From the NCBI GenBank assembly GCA_013373125.1, contig JABXIK010000018.1, positions 1-33,303 on the forward strand: DNA of 33,303 bases, written 5' to 3'. A program made the position numbers and the translations under genes. The notes beneath the pieces were generated by a model that was not told the origin of the DNA, searched no databases, and saw only the letters and a list, made by a program, of their open reading frames with translations. Every line of letters starts with the position of its first letter. Position 1 is the first letter of the stretch. Positions 1 to 7,138 of this stretch are shown piece by piece. The DNA is from Gammaproteobacteria bacterium. GTDB lineage: Bacteria; Pseudomonadota; Gammaproteobacteria; Pseudomonadales; Oceanobacteraceae.

Positions 1-3000
1 GAACCGTCTGGTTGAATAGGCGCATAACCATTTAGCACCATTTGCCCATCAATGTTTTGTGTATAGACACGTAAGAAACGCTCGCTGCGCTCATCCATTG
101 GCAGCACAGTTGGATTAGCCATTTGCGCTAGACCCAACACACTCATGTCCGCGCCATTTAAATCATAAATAGAGCGAATATGCACGGTGCTTTGAGCTGG
201 TTCTGGTACAACAGGATTCTCTAAACAATCTTCCGATTCGTTGTACGCTTCTAAGGTGTCTTTTAATTCAAGTGCAAATTCACGATCCTCGTCAGTCACA
301 CTGCAGTTAACTAATAAGCTTTCTGCCATCATTAACGCACTGGCCACGTCTTGAGGCACATAACCGTCATTGGCCACATTCAATTTTGCCGACACCCAAT
401 GCTTACCTAGAATCGTCCAAGCATCACCACCGGATGGCTCACCAATCATTTGATACCAGGTGGTGCCACACAATTGCGTGTTTTCATCCACAGGCCAAGG
501 TTTGTTTTGGCTTGGATTCGCTGCAAATTGATTATGGTTTTTCCAATAACCTTTGCCGTAACACATGCCATCCCCTTCCACAGGCTCAACTGGATCTGTT
601 GGATCTGTTGGATCTGTTGGATCTGTTGGATCTGTTGGATCTGTTGGATCTGTTGGATCTGTTGGATCTGTCGGATCTGTCGGATCTGTCGGATCTGTCG
701 GATCTGTCGGATCGGTTGGCTCAACATCATCACAAATTTGTTCTTCTTTATAAGTCACGATGAAAGAAGTGATATTCGGGTCATTAAAGAAATTATATTC
801 CGTTCCTTCACGAGAGAAGAAGCTAGCACCCGTTAAGTCTTCACCCACAGGGCTTTGCGACGTTGCACGTACGGCAATCGTAAATTCTTCACCACGGAAC
901 GGACCAATCACACCGCCGTCAGTGTTGTACCAGTATTGGAAGTCACCCACATAATGTTGGCTAGCGGCATCGATCGCGTTCACGGAATACAACTCATGGC
1001 CATCATCGGACAGAATCACTTGATCCACAGGCAAACCAGACCCGTCTACATTGTTTTCAGTAAAGACTTCAAAGTACACCTTGTTATCACTTTGACCGGC
1101 TGCATCTTTATTAAAGAAGAAATACAAGAACAGGTCGCCGTTATTCAATTCTGCACGTGGTTTCACTGCCGAATTGTTGCTGTAACTTAATGCGTCATGG
1201 GCGGCAGTCGATTCATAGAAGAAAATATGCGCCGAGCTGTCTTTTGGTTGTGGCAGAGCATCGTTATTTTCATCGCCAACATACGTAGGGTGCGCGGATG
1301 CACTGTAATAGTTGTAACTAACATCTGGCGTATTTGCACCTTTGAAAGCCGTAATATGACCTAAGAACGCATCTTTAATTAATTTATTTTGGTTCTCTGC
1401 ACTTTCAATAGCCGACCAGATGGATAATTTCTTACCCGTCACACACATCTGATCATCAGCAACCGCTTCAATCATCACAGTATCTGGTTCACTGGTAAGC
1501 TCGCCATCACTCACGGTCAATTCAACAACATAAAAACCTTTTTCAATTAACGTAAGGGTTGGTTGTTGTGACGTGCTATCGGTCAACAGGGTTACATTCG
1601 TCTCAACAGGAGAACTAATCACACGCCAGTTATAGGTCAATGTATCGCCGTCAACATCTGAACTGGCACTACCATCTAACATCACTGTTGCGCCTACTTG
1701 CTGGTTCAATACATCTGCACCGGCATTAGCAACAGGCTTGTGATTCACAGGATCGGTTGGATCAGTCGGATCAGTCGGATCAGTCGGATCAGTCGGATCT
1801 GTTGGATCTGTTGGATCTGTTGGATCGGTTGGATCTGTTGGATCTGTTGGATCGGTTGGATCAGTAGGATCGGTTGGATCAACTGGCTCAGGCTCAACTA
1901 CATTATCATCGTACTCCAAGGTTTCACCCTTGTTTGGATACGCCAAAGCAATTTCGCTGTACATACGATTTTGTGATGCTTGAAGTACAGGCATACGCGT
2001 GTTGGTTTGCGCGTCATAAATCCACAAACCATAACGAGTTTGCACGCCCGACAAGTCGTCACTGGCTTTACAAGAACGATAAACACCCTTTTCAACTTTC
2101 ATACACTGTGACCAGCTCACCAACATGCGATCGGTGCCGTCACGATAAGGCCAGAACGCACTGGTCCAGCCAGCTGTGCTCGCGTTATCTGCAGAAAGAT
2201 TGACATCACCACCACTAACCGATTGCGCTTTCACGAATTCATACAGGGTTTCGCTATCTGCCTGAGCTTCAGGGCCCACTAACTTAACTACTTGTCCGCC
2301 CTGCATTGGGCTATTTTTATCTTTTAGAATCCCCATTAAGTGACCGTCGTTACCTTGGATCACATCGGTCAATTCCACGCGAGACAAATCAATCGCACTG
2401 TTATTCGCATACAATTTATTGAACAGCGCTTTACGTTCACTGCCATTAGGTGCCATGCGATACAAAGGAGTGGCGTCAATATTAGAGGTGGAACCTGTCA
2501 CTAACGCACTGCGTTGAGATTCAGAAAATTCTTGAGTAAATACTAGGTGGCCACTTTTTAAGGTTGTCAGCTTTTTCTTACTGCCACTCTGATTAACATT
2601 GACCAAGACTAAGTTCAATCCATCGCGGTCAATTTGGTAAACGTCTGTGCTATCTAAATTACCACGGTCAGACGAGAACAGGATTTTGCCATCATTGGTA
2701 TAGGCCGGGTCACTGTCATTACCCGCATTAGCCACTGCAACATCGGCGATGATCGGGCGCACCGTTGCAGTTTCAAAATCGTATTCGTAAATATTCCAGG
2801 TTTGAGCCTCGCTTAATACACGGGCACTAAACACCAAATAACGACCATCGCTGGATACGTTTAGATCTTTCACGTCATATGGCGAGCCACCAAAGTAGCT
2901 GACCAAAATATCTTGTTCATTTGCATCGCTTGTAATGGCATCACGCACATACAAACGCCCCTGACTTGAAACCTCTTGGTTGTTCAAATCACGAGCTACA

Positions 3001-3143
3001 TAAGCAAATGGCGTGGATGCGGCAATGGCGCTTTCTTGACCAGTTTCATCACCCACTTGCAATTCTTCACCACAAGCAGACAACAAGCTTGCCACTACCA
3101 AAGGCATGGCGATTTTTTTCTGTACAAAACTCAAGTACGACAT
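1..3143 (-). CDS. Giant multidomain surface lipoprotein, C-terminus cut by window edge
   Basis: The frame is open from ATG 3143 to the window edge (about 1047 codons) without a stop, so the C-terminus is missing. The N-terminus is a lipoprotein signal: a hydrophobic stretch ending in the lipobox LLSAC, with Cys near residue 24. Residues about 30-410 resemble a TolB/PD40-like beta-propeller (blades such as DVKDLNVSSDGRYLVFSA and DPAYTNDGKILFSSDRG). A first Asp-Pro-Thr linker (about 418-465) is followed by a PKD/REJ-like domain (VANAGAD, LDGSASSDVDGD, about 468-555), an unrecognised region, and a second linker (about 808-850). After that comes a Cys-containing segment with GKGYWKNH, and a stretch ending YAPIQPDG that resembles part of HzsA-type propeller proteins. 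A GGGGAG Shine-Dalgarno precedes the ATG. It is probably an outer-membrane-anchored surface protein; the function is unknown. It lies downstream of the motor operon but behind a terminator. Confidence 0.85.
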   Translation of the reverse strand, partial: MSYLSFVQKKIAMPLVVASLLSACGEELQVGDETGQESAIAASTPFAYVARDLNNQEVSSQGRLYVRDAITSDANEQDILVSYFGGSPYDVKDLNVSSDGRYLVFSARVLSEAQTWNIYEYDFETATVRPIIADVAVANAGNDSDPAYTNDGKILFSSDRGNLDSTDVYQIDRDGLNLVLVNVNQSGSKKKLTTLKSGHLVFTQEFSESQRSALVTGSTSNIDATPLYRMAPNGSERKALFNKLYANNSAIDLSRVELTDVIQGNDGHLMGILKDKNSPMQGGQVVKLVGPEAQADSETLYEFVKAQSVSGGDVNLSADNASTAGWTSAFWPYRDGTDRMLVSWSQCMKVEKGVYRSCKASDDLSGVQTRYGLWIYDAQTNTRMPVLQASQNRMYSEIALAYPNKGETLEYDDNVVEPEPVDPTDPTDPTDPTDPTDPTDPTDPTDPTDPTDPTDPTDPTDPTDPVNHKPVANAGADVLNQQVGATVMLDGSASSDVDGDTLTYNWRVISSPVETNVTLLTDSTSQQPTLTLIEKGFYVVELTVSDGELTSEPDTVMIEAVADDQMCVTGKKLSIWSAIESAENQNKLIKDAFLGHITAFKGANTPDVSYNYYSASAHPTYVGDENNDALPQPKDSSAHIFFYESTAAHDALSYSNNSAVKPRAELNNGDLFLYFFFNKDAAGQSDNKVYFEVFTENNVDGSGLPVDQVILSDDGHELYSVNAIDAASQHYVGDFQYWYNTDGGVIGPFRGEEFTIAVRATSQSPVGEDLTGASFFSREGTEYNFFNDPNITSFIVTYKEEQICDDVEPTDPTDPTDPTDPTDPTDPTDPTDPTDPTDPTDPTDPTDPTDPVEPVEGDGMCYGKGYWKNHNQFAANPSQNKPWPVDENTQLCGTTWYQMIGEPSGGDAWTILGKHWVSAKLNVANDGYVPQDVASALMMAESLLVNCSVTDEDREFALELKDTLEAYNESEDCLENPVVPEPAQSTVHIRSIYDLNGADMSVLGLAQMANPTVLPMDERSERFLRVYTQNIDGQMVLNGYAPIQPDG
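592..718 (-). repeat. 9-bp tandem repeat, 14 units, encoding (Asp-Pro-Thr)n linker 2
   Basis: Fourteen in-frame 9-bp units each contain GATC at exact 9-base spacing from 593 to 710. Read on the plus strand, the array has eight GGATCTGTT units, five GGATCTGTC units and a final GGATCGGTT. On the coding strand it gives Asp-Pro-Thr repeats. The long runs of identical units suggest recent tandem expansion. Because the unit is 9 bp, copy-number change would alter linker length but not the reading frame. Confidence 0.95.
1750..1882 (-). repeat. 9-bp tandem repeat, 15 units, encoding (Asp-Pro-Thr)n linker 1
   Basis: Fifteen units of 9 bp have GATC at exact 9-base spacing from 1751 to 1877. They encode Asp-Pro-Thr repeats between the propeller and the PKD-like domain of the lipoprotein. 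Units differ more at their last bases than in the second array (AGTC, TGTT, GGTT and AGTA endings), so this array looks older or more mixed. Confidence 0.95.
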
Positions 3144-3380
3144 GAGTTCAACTCCCCAATGATCATGGGACTAGTGTGGCACTTGTTTGGTTACAGAAAC
3201 GGTAAACGGTCACAATAATGTTTCTAAGTATTTAGAATTAGATAAGAAATGTTACAGAACGTGACTGAGTTCAAATGAAAGATGTGATTAACGGCGAAGG
3301 TTAGTGCTTACTAAGTGATGAGGCTGAATTCTGTGTGTTTTTTAAACAAATAAAAGCAGCATCAATTTGCATACTTTTTT
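3144..3380. other. Intergenic region upstream of the giant lipoprotein
   Basis: This AT-rich gap separates the motor operon terminator from the lipoprotein start. It must hold any promoter specific to the minus-strand lipoprotein. I see the GGGGAG ribosome-binding site close to the ATG and a small GATC-centred palindrome near 3157-3170, but no -35/-10 pair I would defend. No ORF with coding character is visible. Confidence 0.5.
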
Positions 3381-3427
3381 GACTAAAAAACATGCAAAAA
3401 CCTGTTTTTGATTGCTCAAAAACAGGT
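3381..3427 (-). terminator. Rho-independent terminator of the motor operon
   Basis: A perfect 11-bp stem (3400-3410 with 3417-3427) closes a 6-base loop. On the minus strand it is followed by a T-rich run (TTTTTGCATGTTTTTT). It lies 11 bases after the stop codon of the last operon gene and separates that operon from the giant lipoprotein gene. Confidence 0.9.
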
Positions 3428-3437
3428 CAATTTCGTT

Positions 3438-4370
3438 CTAAGAAGGTAAGAAACTATAAGTGTATTGAACTTTTGTTGGGCTCAAATCTTCAGCACCAAA
3501 ATGCATACCTTTGATTTTTTGCAACATCTGCTGCTCCAACTGAGCATTACCCAATTCACTACTGATTAATTTCAAATTCTCGATTGCGCCGCTTGGCAAA
3601 ATGACAAATTCAAAAATGAAGCGTCCCCCCAAATTCGGATTCAAGCGCAAAGCTTTAGCATACAAAGAATACACAGTGCCTTTGAAACGCTCTACAGTTC
3701 GCCGAATACTTTGCATATCGCGTTTGCTGTCCTTTTTCGGGTCGTAGTGATATTGCGCCGCATCGGGCAGCTCAATGTTCATCAACGGGCTTTCGATGTC
3801 ATCAGACACGTGTGCCGCCATAGCTGCACCTTTTGCATTTACAGTAATGTCGCTGGCTTTTAAACCACCACTGCTACTGTTCATACTGTTTTGCCCCAAA
3901 CGAGATCGACTGCTTTGTTGCACCTTTCCGCTTTCGGATACATGAACATTTTTCTTTTGCTGCTTCGACGCGTTAACCGAATTACGCAGCGCACTCATTT
4001 GTTGCGAAAGCGCCGCAATATTTTGCAAACTAGTATTCGCACCTTCTTTAGGTTTGGCGTCCTTCTTCACACTTTGCGTCTTTTGCTGCTTCACTTCAGT
4101 AGGTGGCGGCGGTGGAGTTTCCACAACCTTAGGTGGTTCTAAAATCACCTTAGTCACCACTTTTTCTTCCACTTCGTCGTCTTCAAAGAAATATGGCGCC
4201 ACCGACATGACAAACATAAACGCAAAAACGGGAATAATAATGCGCTTAACTAAACGCTTAAATTTTTCTTGTTGTTCTTGCTGTTCATGCCAAGGCAAGA
4301 CCATATCTAACGCTAAGTGATCAAGGCTCGCAGCACTCATGTTTTGATTGTCCAGTGCAGCAACACTCAT
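3438..4370 (-). CDS. TonB-like periplasmic linker protein with AgmX/PglI-type C-terminus
   Basis: The 310-aa protein has a short cytoplasmic N-terminus, one membrane helix at about residues 44-62 (IIIPVFAFMFVMSVAPYFF), then a proline-rich stretch (PPPPP near residue 90) and a long Lys/Gln/Ser-rich periplasmic region. The C-terminal domain (about 220-310) matches the AgmX/PglI pattern: an Arg-rich helix, YAKALRLNPNLGGRF, a hydrophobic strand with LPSGAIENLKLISSELGN, and a final strand. This topology is that of TonB/TolA-like energy transducers, which couple an ExbB/ExbD motor to the outer envelope. The ATG overlaps the stop of the upstream ExbD-like gene by 4 bp and has a GGAGG site. The family call is from motif memory; the partner in the outer envelope is not known. 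Confidence 0.85.
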   Translation of the reverse strand: MSVAALDNQNMSAASLDHLALDMVLPWHEQQEQQEKFKRLVKRIIIPVFAFMFVMSVAPYFFEDDEVEEKVVTKVILEPPKVVETPPPPPTEVKQQKTQSVKKDAKPKEGANTSLQNIAALSQQMSALRNSVNASKQQKKNVHVSESGKVQQSSRSRLGQNSMNSSSGGLKASDITVNAKGAAMAAHVSDDIESPLMNIELPDAAQYHYDPKKDSKRDMQSIRRTVERFKGTVYSLYAKALRLNPNLGGRFIFEFVILPSGAIENLKLISSELGNAQLEQQMLQKIKGMHFGAEDLSPTKVQYTYSFLPS

Positions 4371-4882
4371 GGCTGTCCTCCACTGGCTATGGCGCTACCA
4401 ATCACCTGATTCACCGCTAGGGCAATATCGCGATAATTTTCCTGACTACAAGTCGCCATAACGCCTTTAAGAATCAAATACGGCACTCCCTGATCCCCCA
4501 TAATGGTGACAGAGCGACCATTCTTTTGTTCAAATTCGGTTAATTCACCTTTTTCTGCGGCTTTCGCTTTAAGCGCTTGTGCCAATACATCAATGGATTT
4601 TCCTTTGGCTTGTTCAACCGTCTTAATATCCACAATGTTTTCATCACCAATGCTGACAAAGTCATCACCTATGGTGATTAATAATTCATTTTGAAACGAG
4701 CCGGTCGCTTGAGAATCTGGCAGCGTAATAAAGTTTGCCTTCTCAATTTCTTGGCTATCACCACTATTCATCAATAGGAAGAATACCAAGATGGTAAAAA
4801 TATCCATTAATGACACAAGGTTTAAGCCAGCCACCTTCTTTTGCTTTTGGCGTCGATCCAAAACGGTACCTTGAAATGCCAT
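4367..4882 (-). CDS. ExbD/TolR-like motor subunit with intact membrane Asp
   Basis: This 171-aa protein has the ExbD layout: a basic N-terminus, one membrane helix (about residues 22-38, LVSLMDIFTILVFFLLM) and a periplasmic domain. Asp27 lies where ExbD and TolR carry the essential proton-handling Asp. It is the second of two adjacent ExbD-like genes behind an ExbB-like gene, so the pair probably forms the transmembrane dimer inside an ExbB ring. It starts 8 bp after the previous stop with a strong GGAGG site and overlaps the TonB-like gene by 4 bp, which suggests translational coupling. The periplasmic part is unusually divergent from ExbD of iron uptake. Confidence 0.85.
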   Translation of the reverse strand: MAFQGTVLDRRQKQKKVAGLNLVSLMDIFTILVFFLLMNSGDSQEIEKANFITLPDSQATGSFQNELLITIGDDFVSIGDENIVDIKTVEQAKGKSIDVLAQALKAKAAEKGELTEFEQKNGRSVTIMGDQGVPYLILKGVMATCSQENYRDIALAVNQVIGSAIASGGQP

Positions 4883-4890
4883 ACCGCCTC

Positions 4891-5385
4891 CTACTTCTTG
4901 CTCGCATCGCCAAGAGAAATCTGAGGGAACAGTTCCACCTCAGCTAAGCTTGCCGCAACAACAGTTTGGTAAGACTTCACCGTATCCATCGTTGTAATCA
5001 ATGTTTGATAATCCAAATCACTGGAAGACAAAATCAGTGCGTCTTTTTTATCGCTTACTTTGTTTTTAATTTCTTTGAGCACAGCCGCTAAGGTTTGAAA
5101 GTCTTGCTGTTTGTTATCCAGCAAAGAAATCTTTTTCACTAAAGACCCAGTTGGAAAAAACACTTCAATCCCATTTTTGCGCACCACCACCTCAAGCTGT
5201 GACTGCTCTAATGATGTGGCTGCTGAACCACCTGATAATTCAGGTAGGTTAATTTCCATCACCGTCACCTTGGTGAAGGTCATGCTCATCAACAACACAG
5301 GTACCAGTACAATCATCAAGTTCATGAAACTGGTTACATCGATGTCCGCATCATCCGTGCCTTGGCGTTTTATTTTAAAACTCAT
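4891..5385 (-). CDS. ExbD/TolR-like motor subunit with Asn in place of membrane Asp
   Basis: This 164-aa protein has a short N-terminus, one membrane helix (about residues 17-36, VTSFMNLMIVLVPVLLMSMT) and a periplasmic domain beginning INLPELSGG, which follows the ExbD pattern. Aligning VTSFMNLMIVL with the family pattern VTPFIDVMLVL puts Asn22 at the position of the conserved Asp. The neighbouring paralogue keeps that Asp. Acidic residues (Asp11, 12, 14, 16) lie just before the helix. It sits 21 bp after the ExbB-like gene and 8 bp before the second ExbD-like gene. The protein could be a structural half of an asymmetric ExbD heterodimer. Confidence 0.85.
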   Translation of the reverse strand: MSFKIKRQGTDDADIDVTSFMNLMIVLVPVLLMSMTFTKVTVMEINLPELSGGSAATSLEQSQLEVVVRKNGIEVFFPTGSLVKKISLLDNKQQDFQTLAAVLKEIKNKVSDKKDALILSSSDLDYQTLITTMDTVKSYQTVVAASLAEVELFPQISLGDASKK

Positions 5386-5406
5386 GGTTCACCCCAAAAC
5401 GTTGGA

Positions 5407-6069
5407 TTATTTATCCTTTGGTAAACCTGCCTGAATGGCACGATTCAATGTCATAACATTTAGAAATTTCACACCGGCCATTTCGATACTGGCAATAATG
5501 GCGTTGGTTTTATTGGTCAACAATGCATGGCTGATCAATAACGGAATCGCCGCAATCAAACCAAACGCTGTGGTGTTCATGGCTACGGAAATTGATAAAG
5601 ATAATAATTTAGATTTTTCAGCTGGGTCCGCATTGGCCACCGCGGTGAAAGCTGCGATCAGACCAATGATGGTACCTAACAGACCCAATAAAGTAGCCAC
5701 GTTTGCCAATACCGCTAAATAACCTGTGCGCTCCTCTAAACGCGGTACGGCTTCCATCATGCCTTCGCTCATGGCTTGCTCCACATCGGCACGTTGCTTG
5801 GTCACCTTCATCATATCCAAACCACAACCAATCATACGAGATACAGGCGCATCATTATCACGGGTGAATAGGGTCATTTTATCGTGATCGTCTGTGCGCA
5901 ATAATGGCAAAAAGTCATCGAATGCTTTTAGATTTCGACTTTTTTCCCCATTAAGAAAACGCCAGCGTTCAACTGTGATGGCCACACCAATAGCTAGCAC
6001 TAAGGCGATCGGGTAGATGAATAATCCCCCGTCTTGGAAAAATTTGGCAATAGAAGTGAAAATGTCCAT
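5407..6069 (-). CDS. MotA/TolQ/ExbB-type proton channel subunit
   Basis: The 220-aa inner-membrane protein has three helices at about residues 14-33, 118-144 and 157-184, which is the TolQ/ExbB arrangement with a cytoplasmic loop between the first and second. GLLGTIIGLI (Thr133) and AMNTTAFGLIAAIP (Thr166/167) match the conserved Thr-bearing helices that line the proton path in ExbB and TolQ. It is followed at once by two ExbD-like genes and a TonB-like gene, so it is most likely the ring subunit of a dedicated motor. Iron uptake is not suggested: no TonB-dependent receptor or siderophore gene is nearby, and TPR proteins precede it instead. Confidence 0.9.
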   Translation of the reverse strand: MDIFTSIAKFFQDGGLFIYPIALVLAIGVAITVERWRFLNGEKSRNLKAFDDFLPLLRTDDHDKMTLFTRDNDAPVSRMIGCGLDMMKVTKQRADVEQAMSEGMMEAVPRLEERTGYLAVLANVATLLGLLGTIIGLIAAFTAVANADPAEKSKLLSLSISVAMNTTAFGLIAAIPLLISHALLTNKTNAIIASIEMAGVKFLNVMTLNRAIQAGLPKDK

Positions 6070-6121
6070 AGGATTACCTGTGATGATACTATTCGTTTAT
6101 ATTTTTAATTGTTTGTAAGAT

Positions 6122-6388
6122 CTAACGACCTTCTAAATTCATTTCGTCATAAATACGCATGGAACGCAGCATCACATCTCGGTCCACTGTATCAATGCTT
6201 TTCTCGTATTTATCTTCTTCTTTGCGGTATAGCTTTTCAGTGCTTCCCGGCCCCTGCCAGGACATAAAATAACTCACCGCAGGCTGCTCTTTATCCCCCA
6301 CAAATTGGCTCTCAAGCTTGATAGGCTCATCCGCCAAGCTAGCTATGGATACACAACTTACTAATGCAAAACAGAGTAAACGCTTCAT
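6122..6388 (-). CDS. Small exported protein of unknown function in motor operon
   Basis: The 88-aa product begins with a clear signal peptide (MKRLLCFALVSCVSIASLA, cleavage likely before DEP), leaving a short, highly charged mature chain of about 69 residues. I recognise no domain. The start is preceded by GAGGG and lies 3 bp after the stop of the TPR lipoprotein gene. The position between TPR lipoprotein and ExbB-like genes on one transcript argues that it is a real periplasmic component or accessory factor of the machine. Confidence 0.7.
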   Translation of the reverse strand: MKRLLCFALVSCVSIASLADEPIKLESQFVGDKEQPAVSYFMSWQGPGSTEKLYRKEEDKYEKSIDTVDRDVMLRSMRIYDEMNLEGR

Positions 6389-6391
6389 GTA

Positions 6392-7138
6392 TTAACCCTC
6401 TACACTGCTCATTAAGCTACTTGGATTCACACCTTGCTTAGGATCGATAAAACTTTTTTCGATACCTGTGCGGCTTTGAATTTCGTTATACCAAGCAATC
6501 GCCTGTTTGTTTTTATACCCATCTAAAAACAAATACGCTTCAATATGCTGCTGTGCCTTTTTAGGCTGATTCAAATACAAATCGTACAATACACCTAGAT
6601 TCAAGTGTGCTTCCGGGCAATCCTTCCAAATACTCAACACCAAGGCCAGCGTATTTTGTGCCACATGAAATTCACCCATCAAACGCTGCGCTTTTGCTAA
6701 CGCAATATAGGCATTGACGTTATCTGGAGTAATTTTTATAGCCTTTTGATAATACTCTTGGGCTTTTTTCAATTGTTTTTCTTCCATGGCAATATTGCCC
6801 AATAGCACCCAAGGGCCAGAGATAGACGTGTCTTTTTGCGTTATCACACCCAGTTTTTGTTTAGCCGTTGCAAAATCATTTTTACGTATGGCTTTTTTAG
6901 CTTCGATAAACAACAACACCGAACCTTTATCAATCTTGCTTTTGATTTCAAGATAAGGATTGGTCTTGGCTTCATAAGCCAAAGCCTTACCCTGCTCGTC
7001 ATAAGCCTGTTGTGGCAAAAACACTTGAGTATCTTTTAAATCCACTTTTTGACCCGCCAATGGGATCTGCATTTTTTGCGAACACGCAGCCAATATGGCG
7101 GCGCATAACACAGCTACTGTAATCTTAACGAATTTCAT
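6392..7138 (-). CDS. TPR lipoprotein (GltE-like in architecture)
   Basis: The 248-aa product has a lipoprotein signal ending in ILAAC (Cys near residue 19). Its central part (about 80-200) has TPR-like helical repeats, the clearest being GPWVLLGNIAMEEKQLKKAQ and NAYIALAKAQRLMGEFHVAQ. I chose ATG 7138 over GTG 7141 because GAGGT lies 6 bases before the ATG. The gene overlaps the end of the preceding TPR gene by 14 bp. The mature protein is expected to be anchored to a membrane facing the periplasm and to act as a scaffold. A small TPR lipoprotein beside ExbB/ExbD genes recalls AglT/GltE of Myxococcus, but homology was not tested. Confidence 0.85.
   Translation of the reverse strand: MKFVKITVAVLCAAILAACSQKMQIPLAGQKVDLKDTQVFLPQQAYDEQGKALAYEAKTNPYLEIKSKIDKGSVLLFIEAKKAIRKNDFATAKQKLGVITQKDTSISGPWVLLGNIAMEEKQLKKAQEYYQKAIKITPDNVNAYIALAKAQRLMGEFHVAQNTLALVLSIWKDCPEAHLNLGVLYDLYLNQPKKAQQHIEAYLFLDGYKNKQAIAWYNEIQSRTGIEKSFIDPKQGVNPSSLMSSVEG

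Noticed and set aside
592..1882. Tandem repeats suggestive of a CRISPR array or several small overlapping genes
   Set aside because: The unit is 9 bp with no spacers and encodes in-frame Asp-Pro-Thr inside one long open frame; the other-frame ORFs across it are products of the repeat.
3438..6069. Ordinary TonB-ExbB-ExbD iron-uptake system
   Set aside because: There are two divergent ExbD-like genes, an AgmX/PglI-type C-terminus and a TPR-rich operon, with no receptor or siderophore gene. A Tol-Pal system is also excluded: no TolB, Pal or YbgC.
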